From contig OX344764.1 of NCBI GenBank assembly GCA_947034895.1, positions 40,860,935 to 40,924,934 of the forward strand: DNA of 64,000 nucleotides. Reading direction: 5' to 3'. The position numbers were made by a program, and so were the translations under genes. This document shows positions 11,045 through 22,809 of this stretch, in pieces. The number at the start of each line of letters is the position of its first letter. The stretch's first letter is position 1. Source of the stretch: Rhytidiadelphus loreus (Eukaryota > Streptophyta > Bryopsida > Hypnales > Hylocomiaceae). The notes under the pieces were generated by a model. It worked only from the letters and a program-made list of their open reading frames with translations. It searched no databases and was not told the origin of the DNA.

Positions 11045-12340
11045 ATGGACTACTTCGCTGTGGAGTTGAGGGATGGTGAAGCTATGGCTGGTCGCTCCAA
11101 TTGAAACTGACTTACTGAACTCCATTACGTGCTACAAAGCTCGCTCATCAGGTATGCTCAACAGAAGCCACGCCAATTGCACGTGTAGCAATCGGTACCG
11201 CAAGGCATGCAAGAGCAAGTTGAAGATGCAAGTATGGAAAGAAAAGTCTGGATCACAAGCGATGGAGGGAGGAGCTTAGCAAACTTACACAGAACAGTTA
11301 ATATGCAGATTGTGCGTTCGAACGTGAACAAGAGCAAGAGGCGCAACATACAAGAGCAAGACTGTCCGGAGGAAGTGTCCCTCTTATATAATGTTCTATT
11401 GTGAGATTTATAGCAAAACTCTTTTTAGTTGGATTTGTCACATTTTCATCCAAAAATACTCCTTTCATCGTGTAATCAAGTCTTATTGCACTTGGATGTT
11501 GGGAGGAAAGGATAGGTGAGAGGTGAAATCATTGGTATTAATCAAACTTATGCGTACAAGTGAGGCAAGAATAGGAAGTGGTTGAGAAGATTATGGATAA
11601 GATCCTTTGATACTGTTGTAGATAAGCGAAAGGAATGTCTGACACGAGGTTCATAGATACCTCAAGGATAAGCAAAAATAACGTCTGACATAAGGTTCAC
11701 AAATATCTCAAGGAATCTTTGCAAATCACTCAGAAGATCCAAAGAGAAAATATAATCTTATGAAAGTCCAAATAATTGCGGGCATCCCTTAATACTCTAA
11801 CTTGAGGATTTATGAGAATAACTGTTGACATAGGTTTAAGTTTATAGATATTAGTGGAAATCTTTAGAATACTTCATTGTGAATGATTAGAAAGTTTTTT
11901 TTGACTTTTTGGCCCTTAATCCATAACCATAGTGTAGTTAGTCTTGATCTTTAATCCAAATTAATCCCTTCATAGAGAGGTATATAAGAAAGCATGCCTG
12001 GCTAAGAAAATGCATGAAAACATTGTTTGATATTCATATAAATAAATGAAAAGAATTATTAATATAAATCTTAGTCTATAGATATCATAGAAAAATCTTT
12101 AGATTCATGGAAAATTAATGACTAAGAAGATCTTTTGATTGTTAAATCCATTGGGTCTTTGAAAAGTTTATCCTTGACCCTTTTTAAACTTCAAGAAGAT
12201 GGAAAGGTTTGTTTCTTTACATTTGCAATTTTATTGGTTATTTTGAAAGAGTTGTCGTTTTTTAACATTATAAATAATAATTTCTATATAAGTTATCTTC
12301 AAGACAAATAGCAAAAAAACATTTGAAAAATAAGCACTTT
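11045..12340 (+). repeat. Dispersed repeat family A, copy 4
   Basis: This copy aligns with 3385-4780 through GGCATGCAAGAGC, GAAGATGCAAGTATG, the CTCTTATATAATG stretch near 11386 and the CATCCAAAAATACTCC landmark. It is slightly more GC-rich in its first 350 bases. Small open frames on both strands there are not conserved in the other copies, so I do not call a gene. Confidence 0.6.
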
Positions 12341-14240
12341 GTAAAATTACTCTCAAAAGCTCTTAGGTTTGCTAATCTTGACCTACATTAGTCTTAATAT
12401 ACCCTTGCTTGCTTTTATTGTTAAGGTTCATTATTGGAAATGAGGCCAAAATTCCTTTAGAATATTTGTGTCCAAAGCAAGGCTAAATCTTCATCAATGT
12501 TTATCTTCTAACATCATTTTTGTTTACCCTTTCATCTATCTCAAGTTTGGATTTGCTGTCACTATTAATTTGATGCCATTTGGTGTTTGAAATGTGATTT
12601 TTCGATATAGCATGTGGCACATACTTGAAGCTGCTTTAAGTGCATATGTTTTTTTTTCCAAGTGCTTCAAATTTGTGACTTTAAGTCACTTGAGTTCTTC
12701 CACACACTAATTGAGTTGGTCCTTTGATTCATTACAAATTTGAATTTTTTTGCCTAAATCAAGTCTAAGGAATTAGAAACTTTAGAAAATAAAAAAACAT
12801 TGAAATACATTGCTATAAAATTTACATCAATGAAGAAATTAAAATTTCTTTTTGGATTCTAATATTTATACGAATATACGATAATGTGTTGAAATTTTTT
12901 GTCTTATAAGTTTCCGAAGGCCAAAACCTTCAATTGAATGTCACTAATACTATTGGAAAATTCATAGCCTTAACTATTATAAGCCCTTGATTTGTCACTT
13001 GGGACTTAGAGTTTTGATTTTTTCAATCTTTCATCTTATTTTTTAAGTTTTATAGGTCAACCCCCCTAAAAGGAGTGTTAAATCATAACAAGTGAAGTAC
13101 TCACTAATGTAGTGTTTTGTCCATAAAAGCCTAGAGTACCTTAAATACTCCAATATCTTGTAGATTGGTTAGATGCCATAAATTTAGCAAAATTGGAAAT
13201 TGGAAAATTCAATTTGTGAATACCTTTCCAACAACCAAACCTAGTTGAATACATGTGACAAATCTTGGCTAAAATAGAATTTAGAATGCCATAAGTGTAA
13301 ATTCCCTTTGGACTTAGATATGCTTCAGAGGGACACAACTAGAATTACTAATCATTCCAAGAAATAAAGTAGAGCTTCCAAAGTCAAAAGGAGATGTTTT
13401 TAAAGAGTAGAAATATGCCAAGAGTCCAATGATATAGTCAATTTGCCAAGATTTTACACTCATCAAAAGATTCCTAAACCACCAAATTTTGTAGAAGGTA
13501 ATAAACAATAAGAGCTCTATAGGTAAATTACTTAAATCAACCTTGGTAAATTTTTAGAAAATACCTAGATTGCAATATAATTTCAATAAAAATTAAGGTA
13601 TCATGTTTTGTAATAATAAGGTACCTTAACAAGTTAAAAAACATTTTGACATTGGTAAGTATTTGAACAAACTTCACCAACGACAATTTCTAAATAAAAA
13701 TAAGGCATTGACCGAAGCCTTGAGAGCTTATCACATCCAAAAAAAGACAAAGAAGAGTCTTTGTTTGCTCCCACAATTCCTCTCGTTACCCCCAAAACTT
13801 GTCAAAATATTTCAAAAGTACAAATTCCATCATCGAAATTTTTTAATATTCTTTATTTTGCAATTCATGAGTCCAAATGACCTTAGAGTAGAGGGACAAA
13901 AGTTCTTGTAAGATATTTTGGATTTAAACTTGGATTTTAGAAGAATCTTGGAGTTAAAAGAAGGAGACCTTTGAGAAATGTATAAAAGGCCACTCCTTTT
14001 CTCACCAAAGCACCCCTTTTCATATGTGCTACCTTGCCATTTGGTTCATTTGAATGGATTTGGGCCAATTTGACCAAACCATGTAATTTGAACATTCAGT
14101 GTTTTAGAGCATTCTTGTTCATTTAATTTGTTGCAATTCGTTGAAGGACATTGTGGTCCCTTCAAAGCTTATCTTCTTTCTTTAATGTAAGTAACTATTT
14201 TATTTTATTAATCGTAACATTTGGTACTAATCATTATCAA
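12341..14240. other. AT-rich interval without a recognisable gene
   Basis: Only short scattered open frames occur, with no splice-compatible exon series. A TATAAAAG at 13981-13988, about 200 bases upstream of a TTTAATGTAAGT donor-like site (near 14184), is the only promoter-like hint. The segment at 12470-12520 shares text with 30389-30440 (GGCTAAA.TCTT.ATCA.TGTTTAT), so part of it is old repeat. Confidence 0.35.
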
Positions 14241-14246
14241 AAATCT

Positions 14247-14333
14247 GAACCGTAGAAAAGACTGTTACAAAACTATTTGATTTTCACGGTAGTTGAAAAT
14301 CAAATAGTTTTGTAATAGACTTAATCACGGTTC
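14247..14333. repeat. Near-perfect hairpin (22-bp perfect inner arms)
   Basis: Inner arms at 14265-14286 and 14294-14315 are exact reverse complements, separated by a 7-base loop (CGGTAGT). Outer GAACCGT (14247-14253) and ACGGTTC (14327-14333) extend the fold imperfectly. It may be a very small fold-back element. It has no evident gene context. Confidence 0.85.
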
Positions 14334-14395
14334 GAATTTTATAGGGAAATAAAAGAATATTTTTATTAGAAAAATATTTTTTTAATTAAAAATAA

Positions 14396-14399
<4 letters not shown>

Positions 14400-14439
<40 letters not shown>
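14400..14439. repeat. (TA)n microsatellite
   Basis: An uninterrupted TA run of about 40 bases just right of the hairpin. Between here and 16.05 kb I see no gene; only short unsupported frames occur. Confidence 0.95.
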
Positions 14440-16078
14440 AAATCACCAAGTTGACATGGCACTAACATGGTAGAATGAAGCCTTGAAATCTTAAGCTTGC
14501 AAAGAAAATAGCTCGAAAGTAATAGCAAAAGCTAGATGAGCCAAACTTTGATATAAATTAGTGATTAAGTAGTATAGATTGTTTTGAAATGTACTTACCA
14601 AGCTCTAAATGTAAGGTGCAGAATGAGATTCTGCAATGAAATACATCACGTATAGATATCTTACCACGCCAAGAGTATCATCACTTATTCTGAGTTAAAA
14701 GCAATGTTTGGTTTTGATATAAGTTCACTTAGTGATGCAAGGCTTACCTCACATTCCACTCGCTATGACTGCAATAAGGAAATTGTTTGTCTATAGCTTG
14801 ACTAACTTCTAAAGCAAAGAGAACCATTCCAAAAAACTAGATCTTTGTTCTAAAAATGGCAATGGCTTTCAATGAAACCACAGAATACAACACCTCGTCA
14901 AGTCAAACAATATTTAATTCAAGAGATAAAATGAACCACTTACAACAAGTTTACAACTTCACATTAGTGTGGTGAACAAGTTGAAAAATGGCTTGAGTAT
15001 TAGCTCCTTTAGATCCAAACACGTCCACGCAATAACATACCAGTGTTTGCAAACTATGCAAAGGTGGAAGAATTCTTGTAAGGAGAGCTTGGAATACACA
15101 TTTTCCATCAAGTCAATGGGATGTTGCAAGGTACTCCAAAGCTTTTTGTGAAGATTGGTCAGTGTGCTAGAATCGTCTCAGTCACTCTAAAAGTTTTTCT
15201 TTGTTTTGATTGATCTTGTTTTCATAATACTATTCTCTATTAGAAGAAAAAAAAACTATATCTACAAGAACGTAAGATATTAATCCTATAAGGACATGGC
15301 CATATCAACAAGGTAATCAAAGGAATCAACCAAAAATGATCAGAATTCAAGATGAATATGTCCATTCTTCATTTCTACAATTTCCCTGAAAGCCGATCAT
15401 CAAACACTATTAGTCTTCAGGGTTAAAAAATTGTGAAACTTTTCATACACAATCTCCTGCACAATGAAGTCATTTAAAACAAAACGTCGATGTTGCCAAT
15501 CTCAACCATAGCTACAAACATCAAACTTTTGAGTTTGAAGTTCAATGCAAATCCTCTCGTTGCGTCTAAACACTCTGCTACATAAAGCCTGAGTGCATCC
15601 AAAGATGTACAAATTGAGAAGCGTTAGCTACACTCTTCCATTTCTACAATCAAGTCCTAGATCAAGTATACGCAATATTCAAAGACACCCGGCTTTTCCA
15701 CATCTGACTTAGAGTTGATGAATACTTCCATAATGACAAAATGAGAGAAATACAAATGCAACGGCACAATATCTATATTCTAAAGGTGACTAAATGCTTG
15801 CAAACCCCAAAATGAAATCAAAAGTACAGAAAGAGCAAAGTACAAATTACTCTGAAAGAGGTTGGGATTCAAAGATAAAGAGACTGAGTATGGAGCATGC
15901 CATGAATTGAAATGATTTAGATTAATCAAATTCATTGGATTCTTTTTTTAGAATCCAAATCAAAACCAATGAGAGCTTGGGAATCACATCAAGCAAGGAC
16001 GGAGTATTTATAGCCCAAAAAAGAGAACCATCAATGCCATACCAAGTCGTGAGACTCAAGTCCCCAACAAAGTCCTAT

Positions 16079-16262
16079 CTTTTACTTTAGTTTTGCATTC
16101 TAATCCAACCATGGGACTTTTACTTTGGTTTTGCTTTCATCCAACCATTTGGAATGAAGCTTTTACTTTGATATCGCATTCATCCAACCTTTTTGAATGG
16201 GGCTTTTACTTTAGTTTTGCATTCATCCAATCATTTGGAATGGAACTTTTACTTTGGTTTAG
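16079..16262 (+). repeat. Minisatellite of about 38-45-bp units
   Basis: Five degenerate units each begin near CTTTTACTTT(A/G)GTTTTGC and continue ATTCATCCAA.CA.TTGGAATG. They end just before the TATA box of the small gene at 16.5 kb, so they may form part of its upstream region. Confidence 0.8.
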
Positions 16263-16271
16263 ACCATGAAC

Positions 16272-16279
16272 TATAAATA
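16272..16279 (+). promoter_or_regulatory. TATA box
   Basis: TATAAATA lies in a locally GC-richer context (ACTATAAATAACGGGG), about 220 bases upstream of the ATG at 16496. This is a plausible core promoter for the small gene there. The assignment rests on position and sequence only. Confidence 0.45.
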
Positions 16280-16495
16280 ACGGGGACTTCTCCTTTAGTT
16301 TTAGGATTATTTATTGCAACGTAAATACCGACCCAATTCACCCAAGCCCCATTGCAACGGTTCATTCTCACATCTAGCATTATCATTTTACTTTGTAGCA
16401 AATCAATCTTTTGGTGCGGCAATTGATCATACAACCATTGCCATCTGATTGCTCTTTGACTTGTGCTAGTACTCTAGTTCCTTGCCATTTCATTC

Positions 16496-16973
16496 ATGGC
16501 GACCTCAGTTTCCAGGAGCTCAAGTGATCCTCACCGTGATTTCTACAACGCCCATTACGCGCATCCAACAAATGGATACGTTGCACCTACTCCAAGTGCT
16601 CCAAAACCATATCGGTCTCGAGTATGGAGGCGAACCCCCCTACAAGACCAACAACAACACAATGTGCATCAAGTCTCCGCATCTGCTTCTGTGGAGAGGC
16701 CATCTGTATTTTCTAGACTTGGCCCTCGACTGGTTGTCAATATTCCCAACAAGCAAAACCCTCCCTTCTGTGGAGAAGCCGCCATCTATGTCTTCTAGAC
16801 TTGGCTCTCAATCGGCAATCAATATTGACAACAAGCAACAAGACCAGTCACTCAACCAAGCAATGGAGGATGCTCATGAGAGCCTCGATCAATTAGTTCC
16901 GTACTCCTATGAATCAAATCTACAGTATAAATTGGAGGCGCAGAGTCAAGCGACTCCTATGGAAATTGACTAG
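16496..16973 (+). pseudogene. Small unknown gene frameshifted by an internal 79-bp duplication
   Basis: The first frame (16496-16798, 100 aa, start CATTCATGGCG) begins MATSVSRSSSDPHRD and contains a segment, SVERPSVFSRLGPR. The other frame, entered from about 16767 and running to a stop at 16971-16973, contains the related SVEKPPSMSSRLGSQ and ends ATPMEID. At DNA level TCTGTGGAGA recurs 79 bases apart (16688 and 16767). This is not a multiple of three, so the two related segments lie in different frames. The reading frame as found is therefore split; without the shift it would give roughly 160 residues. A small intron restoring the frame is possible but I see no clear site. An alternative start at 16482 reads the second frame throughout. 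Function unknown; Ser/Gln/Pro-rich. Confidence 0.45.
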
Positions 16974-16999
16974 GCTAGGATTTACAAAATTTGATACAA

Positions 17000-19230
17000 A
17001 GAACATTGATTGGGATCACTCAATCTCTACAGTTGTAAATTGAAGTCGATCAATTTGTTGAGCTAGCTAGTAATCATTACCCTACTATAGACAATGGTTC
17101 ATTCATCAAATGATTGATGCAAGAATTTGTACTTGTAATTGAACAAAATTATTATTGAATCAATTAACAATTAACTTAGCTATTGTGTAACAAGATTTGG
17201 TTTTCTTTGTGTATGTCTATGTATGAAATGTTGAAATTTTACAAAATTTACTGCATGAACAAGTTGCCTTGTTGTGAATGAAATGCTCATGTATGTTTTG
17301 TTGTCTATCTTTTGCATAATTACGCCATGTTTGCTTTGCATCACTGTAGCTAGCTTGCTCATAAGATGAGTGAGGTTTTTAGCCGGGGAATTGTTTAGAT
17401 AGGGAGTTCCATTTAAATTGTGATATTAATTCCACATGCCATTTTCAGACTACATAGTTTAAATTGTAAAAGTATCATCTAGGACAGATATAGATTTCAA
17501 ACCATGTAGTCTAAACTATAAAAGTGCCAAGGTTTGCGGAATGGCACCATTTTAACAAAGTTCCCCATTTAGTAGTCTTATGCACCAAAATGATTTGTCC
17601 AAATGTTACTCATCAAATTAGTTTGAATGTGTTATCTTGTAACTTGAGTTCATTCAAAAATCAAATGATTAAATAGGCCCAAATTTTTGAGTTTGGTTCT
17701 AAATTGGCCTCACTATTCTCTTTGTAGATTCTTTTCATGTTTACAAACTTATCAATACTAAACCCTTCATCATCCTTGATTTGTTTCACAAACTCTTTCA
17801 CCATTGGCAATGACAAGAATTGTGCCACTTGGATTGTACTATCATGATTTGATTTGATTGTAATTGGATTGTAATTGGATTAAGATTTGGATTGTAATAG
17901 TTTTAGACTAGACAAATCAACCATACAGAAGTTTTAAATGAAGACTTTTGGATAGAATATTGGTCAAGTGAAACCATATTGAGTTTGATATATTACTTAA
18001 TTCAAGCTTTTTATTTTTGCATATATTGTCTATAAGTTACAGTTTTTAACTCCTAAAGTTCGAAGATCTTTTCTTTATCAAAACCACTTAAAAATGCATT
18101 TCTATTGCCAATTGCTAAAAGCTTTAGATTTTTTTTATATCAAAAACTATAATCTAGTACTTAGACTACTACTATAAGAATGTGTCAAAGAAATTTAAAA
18201 AATTCATATCTTGTAAATTTTAAGTGATGATTTTTCAACTTTTTATATTGAAGAACTAAATGAAGTGAAGTAAGTGAAGTGAACTAAGTGAAGTGGACTA
18301 AGTGAATTTAGAAATGAATCCCACAAGTTTGCTTGCAAAAATACATTGCAAGGTGATCTATGGATTTGCTATTTTATATGAAGAATGATAAGTCATGTGG
18401 AACCTCAAAGGTCTAAAAATAACTAATATCTACATGTCATATAGTAATAGAAGAATTAGTGTAGTTATAGACAAATTTAGTGGAAAATAATTCTACAAGC
18501 AGATGCCAATTATTTTGGAAAATTATATTTTCAATTTTTTTTGGATAGAAATTTAAATATTGAAAAAAAAATACTATTTCAGGACCAAGCCATTTTTTTG
18601 AAGAAAAAAAGTAAAAGGTGCACATGTGTCAACCCTAACCTACACTTTTGGTAGTGTTAGTTTGACAATAAGACTTTAAGGTTCTTCATACTAACAATGA
18701 TGTCCAAATGTTTGAAAATGTTTAATCCTAAATTTTTTGAAATTTTGAAATTAGAAAATAATTTTAAAAGCTAACTTCTTAAATTTTTAATTTTAAAATA
18801 AAAATATTGTTTGTTTGTTTTTATTATCTATGATTTTTTAATTTTTTAATTTTAAATTATATGTAAGTTTAATTTATAGATGAAATATTTTATATATTGA
18901 ACACTTTATATCTGACTAAGTTACTAATAATATCAAAGATTATTGTAAATATGATAAGGCAACAAAAAAATGTCTTGAATTGATAGAATAATCAATTTTT
19001 ATTGTTTCATTAGGACTCTAAAACTTTCTATAAGAATATGAGCAATTAATTCATTTAAAATTTTAAAATATAGAATTTTTCAAAATCTCAATGATTTAAA
19101 GTAGACTTATCAAAAAAAAATTAATTTTTTAATTTCTAAAACCAATGATTGAAGTCAAAAAAAATTAAAGGTTGGAATGTATAAATTTTTGAATTTTTGT
19201 ATTTTTAAAAATTCAATTTGAAATTTGACT
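17000..19230. other. AT-rich interval without a recognisable gene
   Basis: Short frames only. The stretch at 18240-18310 has a small tandem of AAGTGAAGTGAACTAAGTG-type units. From 18.7 kb the sequence becomes extremely AT-rich. No exon series, RNA gene or well-bounded element was found. Confidence 0.35.
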
Positions 19231-20640
19231 ATTAAAATGTGAACAAAAGCTACAACATACAAGAGTGAGACTCTATAATGTTGTAATGTTCTTGGTTCAT
19301 CGCTCATTTTGCCTCCTTTTTATATATTGTTTTTATATGAGAACTATAATAAAACTCTTTTTAGTTGAATTTGTCACCTTTTCATCCAAAATAACTCATT
19401 GCATTGTCTAATGAGCTCTTGTAGCACTTGGATGTTGGGATGAAATGATAGGTGAGAGGCAAAGTTATTGGTATTAACCTTATGCGTAGGCGTGATGCAA
19501 GAAGAAAAAGGTGTTGAGAAGATCTCGGAGAAGATCCTTTGATACTTTTGAGATAAGTGAAAATAACATATATTACACATCTTAGTTTGTAGATATCTCA
19601 AGAAATCTTTGCAAATTACCAAGAAGATCCAAAGAGAAAATGTTTACAAAAGATTAAATGACTGCAAAGATTGTTTAATACTCTAACTTAAGGGTTTGTT
19701 AGGAGGACTTTTGACTCGGGTCTAAGTTTGTAAATATTAGTGGAAATCTTTAAAATCATTCATTGTAAATGACTAGAAACTTTTTTTTGACACTTTGACC
19801 CTTAATCCATAACCCTAACTAAAGTAACTCTTAATCTTTAATCCATATCCCTTCATAGAGAGGTATATTAGAAAATATGTCTAAATAAGAACCTGCATGA
19901 GAAGATTGTTTGATATTCATATAGATAAGTGAAAAGAACTTTTAACATAGGTCTTGATCTATAGATATCATAGAAAACTTTAGGTTCGTGGCAAATTATT
20001 GACTAGGAAGATCTTTTGATTGTTAAGTCCATTAAGTCTTTGAAAATTTTACCCAAAACTTCAAGAAGATGGAAAGGTATGTTTCTTCACATTTGGTTAT
20101 TTTGAAAAGATTTAGATTGACATATTAAACTCATTTTTGTAGTCAACAAAAGCTACACAAAGACAATATAGCAAGTGTGAAAAGAAAAGTCTAGATTACA
20201 AGCAATGGAAAGAGGAGCTTGCTCACACAAAGTAGGCATGGAGAGTGTGCGTTCAAATGTGAACAAGAGCAAGAGCCACAATATACAAGAGTGAAATTCT
20301 TGAGAGGTAGTATTCATAATGCAATTGGTTTTCCACTCACTTAGTTTACTTCTTATAGTGCTCCTATGTGAGGATTATAGTAAAACATTTTCAGTTGGAT
20401 TTGTCACCTTGTCATCCAAAGCAACTAATTTGTTCTTGTACCTATGGAATGAAATGTTAGGTGAGAGGTGAAGTCATTGGTATTAATTAACTTTATGAGT
20501 AGATGCACGTGAGTAGATGACACGTGTCTAAGTTTGTAGATATGAGTGAAATTTTTAGAATCATTCATTGTAAATGACTATAAACTTTCTTTGACTCGTT
20601 GACCCTTAATCCATAATACTAAGTAACTATGAATCTTTAA
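19230..20640 (+). repeat. Dispersed repeat family A, copies 5 and 6
   Basis: Two consecutive copies, with CATCCAAAATAACTCA at about 19383 and CATCCAAAGCAACTAA at about 20413, each preceded by a TTATATA- or TTATAG-type stretch and followed by GAGAGG(C/T).AAGT.ATTGGTATTAA. The second copy is short. The GC-rich motif cluster begins exactly where it ends. Confidence 0.6.
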
Positions 20641-20654
20641 ATCCAATTACGAAA

Positions 20655-20850
20655 CTTGCACACGCGGTCGCCCACAAAGAAGTCTCTTCGACCCGCAGTC
20701 GCCCCCTACGCGCAGTCGCCCCACTGGAGATTGAGTTTGCATTTTCCAGAAAATTAGTCTCCCTCCTTGACCCGCAGTCGCCCCCTACGCGCAGTCGCCC
20801 TGATTCAAATGTGTTTTTTGCTTCGTCGATGACCCGCGGTCGCCCTAAAC
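20655..20850. repeat. GC-rich motif cluster 1 (CGCAGTCGCCC)
   Basis: The cluster contains repeated ACCCGCAGTCGCCC, ACGCGCAGTCGCCC and ACCCGCGGTCGCCC, at spacings that resemble the 83-bp satellite further right. It is embedded in AT-rich DNA. The minus open frame at 20627-20860 is a by-product of the motif (GRLRVGGDCGSR). Confidence 0.8.
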
Positions 20851-21151
20851 CAACAACCAATCTGACCCAACACTAATTAGCATCTGCAGCATATTCTAAT
20901 TGATTTTTCCTTATCACACATCCAAAATTGGTAATAAATGTTAGGCGTCAGTTCATATCAAAGACATAGCAAGGCAATGGAAGAATTATTCTCACAATGT
21001 GAAGGGTTTCCCAAACCCTAAACCCTAGACCTTGGAAAACAATAATACAACTTTTATCTAGAATCAAATCCTTAAACCTACATAAAATACTTACACATCC
21101 TACACGAGATGTAGTGTTTTAGACCTAAAACAGAATCATGTCTTTTTTGTC

Positions 21152-21500
21152 TTCTTGAATTTGTAAACAAAATGGAGGAAGTAACATATGATTAAAGGGA
21201 ATTAGAAACAATAAGGGAGAGGTCCAAAAAAAAAACACCATCTCGTGAAACATGCCCAAATAAATCTAATCATGCCCAAATAAATCTAATTACACCTCCC
21301 CACTATTAGAATGTACATAAAACTTTCATTTGGAACTTCTTGCCAAAGGAGTGTTGGAGAGCTAATGCAAAACCTAGGATTTGTTTGTCTTGTTGAATTT
21401 GTAAACAAAATGGAGGAAGTAACATATGATTAAAGGGAATTAGAAACAATAAGGGAGAGGGGTCCAAAAAAAAAAATTAATCTTGTGAAACATGCCCATA
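21152..21500 (+). repeat. Near-perfect direct duplication flanking the satellite
   Basis: About 110 bases starting near TTGAATTTGTAAACAAAATG (21158) recur at about 21394, nearly identical. Inside the first copy, CATGCCCAAATAAATCTAA is itself tandemly doubled. The second copy runs into the first CGCAGTCGCCC motif just after AACATGCCCA. Confidence 0.85.
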
Positions 21501-21563
21501 CCCGCAGTCGCCCAAAGCGCAGTCGCCCTAGAACCCCAGGTCTGATTTTGGAAGTGATCTGGG

Positions 21564-22262
21564 GACCCGCAGTTGCCCCCTACGCGCAGTCGCCCTGATG
21601 GAAGGGGGGAGATTGCATTTTCGAAATTTTTGGTGTCTCCCACCTTGACCCGCAGTCGCCCCCTACGCGCAGTCGCCCTGATGGAAGGGGGGAGATTGCA
21701 TTTTCGAAATTTTTGGTGTCTCCCACCTTGACCCGCAGTCGCCCCCTACGCGCAGTCGCCCTGATGGAAGGGGGGAGAGTGCATTTTCGAAATTTTTGGT
21801 GTCTCCCACCTTGACCCGCAGTCGCCCCCTACGCGCAGTCGCCCTGATGGAAGGGGGGAGATTGCATTTTCGAAATTTTTGGTGTCTCCCACCTTGACCC
21901 GCAGTCGCCCCCTACGCGCAGTCGCCCTGATGGAAGGGGGGAGATTGCATTTTCGAAATTTTTGGTGTCTCCCACCTTGACCCGCAGTCGCCCCCTACGC
22001 GCAGTCGCCCTGATGGAAGGGGGGAGATTGCATTTTCGAAATTTTTGGTGTCTCCCACCTTGACCCGCAGTCGCCCCCTACGCGCAGTCGCCCTGATGGA
22101 AGGGGGGAGATTGCATTTTCGAAATTTTTGGTGTCTCCCACCTTGACCCGCAGTCGCCCCCTACGCGCAGTCGCCCTGATTGAAGGGGGGAGATTGCATT
22201 TTGAAATAGTTAGGTTGCTCCCACCTTGACCCGCAGTCGCCCCCTACGCGCAGTCGCCCTGA
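21564..22262 (+). repeat. 83-bp satellite array (about eight units)
   Basis: Units start GACCCGCAGTCGCC at 21564, 21647, 21730, 21813, 21896, 21979, 22062 and 22145, an exact 83-base period; the next start, at 22229, is off by one. Each unit has two GC-rich motifs, GATGGAAGGGGGGAGA and an AT-rich TTTTCGAAATTTTTGGTGT segment. Central units differ by only single bases, which indicates recent expansion or homogenisation. The edge units are more diverged. The unit is too long, and lacks the unique spacers, for a CRISPR array. Confidence 0.95.
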
Positions 22263-22600
22263 TAGAGGGCGGAAAAGTATTTGGTGTCTCCCTCCCCTTC
22301 CATATGGGCGACTGCACGTAGAGGGCGACTGCGGGTCAAGGAGTTTGCATTTTCTCCTTGACCTGCAGTCGCCCCCTATGCGCAGTCGCCCTGATGGAGG
22401 GGGGATTTTGAAATGTGTTTCCCCCTCGAGGACCCGAGGTCGCCCTGACCCGCGGTCGCCCTGATCCGAGGTCGCCCTCACCCGAGGTCGCCCTTGAAAG
22501 ACGCGAGGGATCCTTGGACCGGACCCGCGGTCGCCCCACGCGCAGTCGCCCCATGCGCTGTCGCCCTAGTATCCGTGTTAGGGTTAGCGCATGCGCCCCT
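22263..22600. repeat. GC-rich motif cluster 2, both orientations
   Basis: Degenerate CGC(A/G)GTCGCCC and CCGAGGTCGCCC motifs continue right of the satellite. One pair is inverted (GGGCGACTGC near 22305 and 22323). Around 22480-22560 the motifs are packed every 14-18 bases. Open frames on both strands (22161-22481 and 22336-22764 minus; 22415-22639 plus) are low-complexity products of the motif. Confidence 0.8.
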
Positions 22601-22809
22601 GGCGACCGTGGGTATTTCATGGGCTGTTCCAGCCTGTAGTCCATAATTTTCATAACTGCGCCTTGTAGTTCACCTACCTTGTAGTGGCTGAATGTGGGCC
22701 CAATGTTGTGAAGGTCTCGTGGTTTTTTTGGTTTCCCACAAACAGCCAACAATACAACAGACACTTCTTGTATACTTCAATGAACCCAAAATCTTTTCCA
22801 TTAGTTTAG

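Noticed and set aside
17385..17566. Possible small inverted-repeat element (GGGGAATTGTTTA / AACAAAGTTCCCC)
   Set aside because: Arms are short and imperfect and no target duplication was found, though the two internal ACTACATAGTTTAAA-like stretches are curious.
21564..22262. CRISPR-like regular array
   Set aside because: The whole 83-bp unit repeats without unique spacers, and the genome is plant; it is a satellite.
22161..22764. Overlapping open frames on both strands rich in Arg/Gly/Pro
   Set aside because: They are produced by the GC-rich motif read in different frames. Their peptides (TRSRP, GRLRVGGDCGSR) track DNA repetition, not protein conservation.
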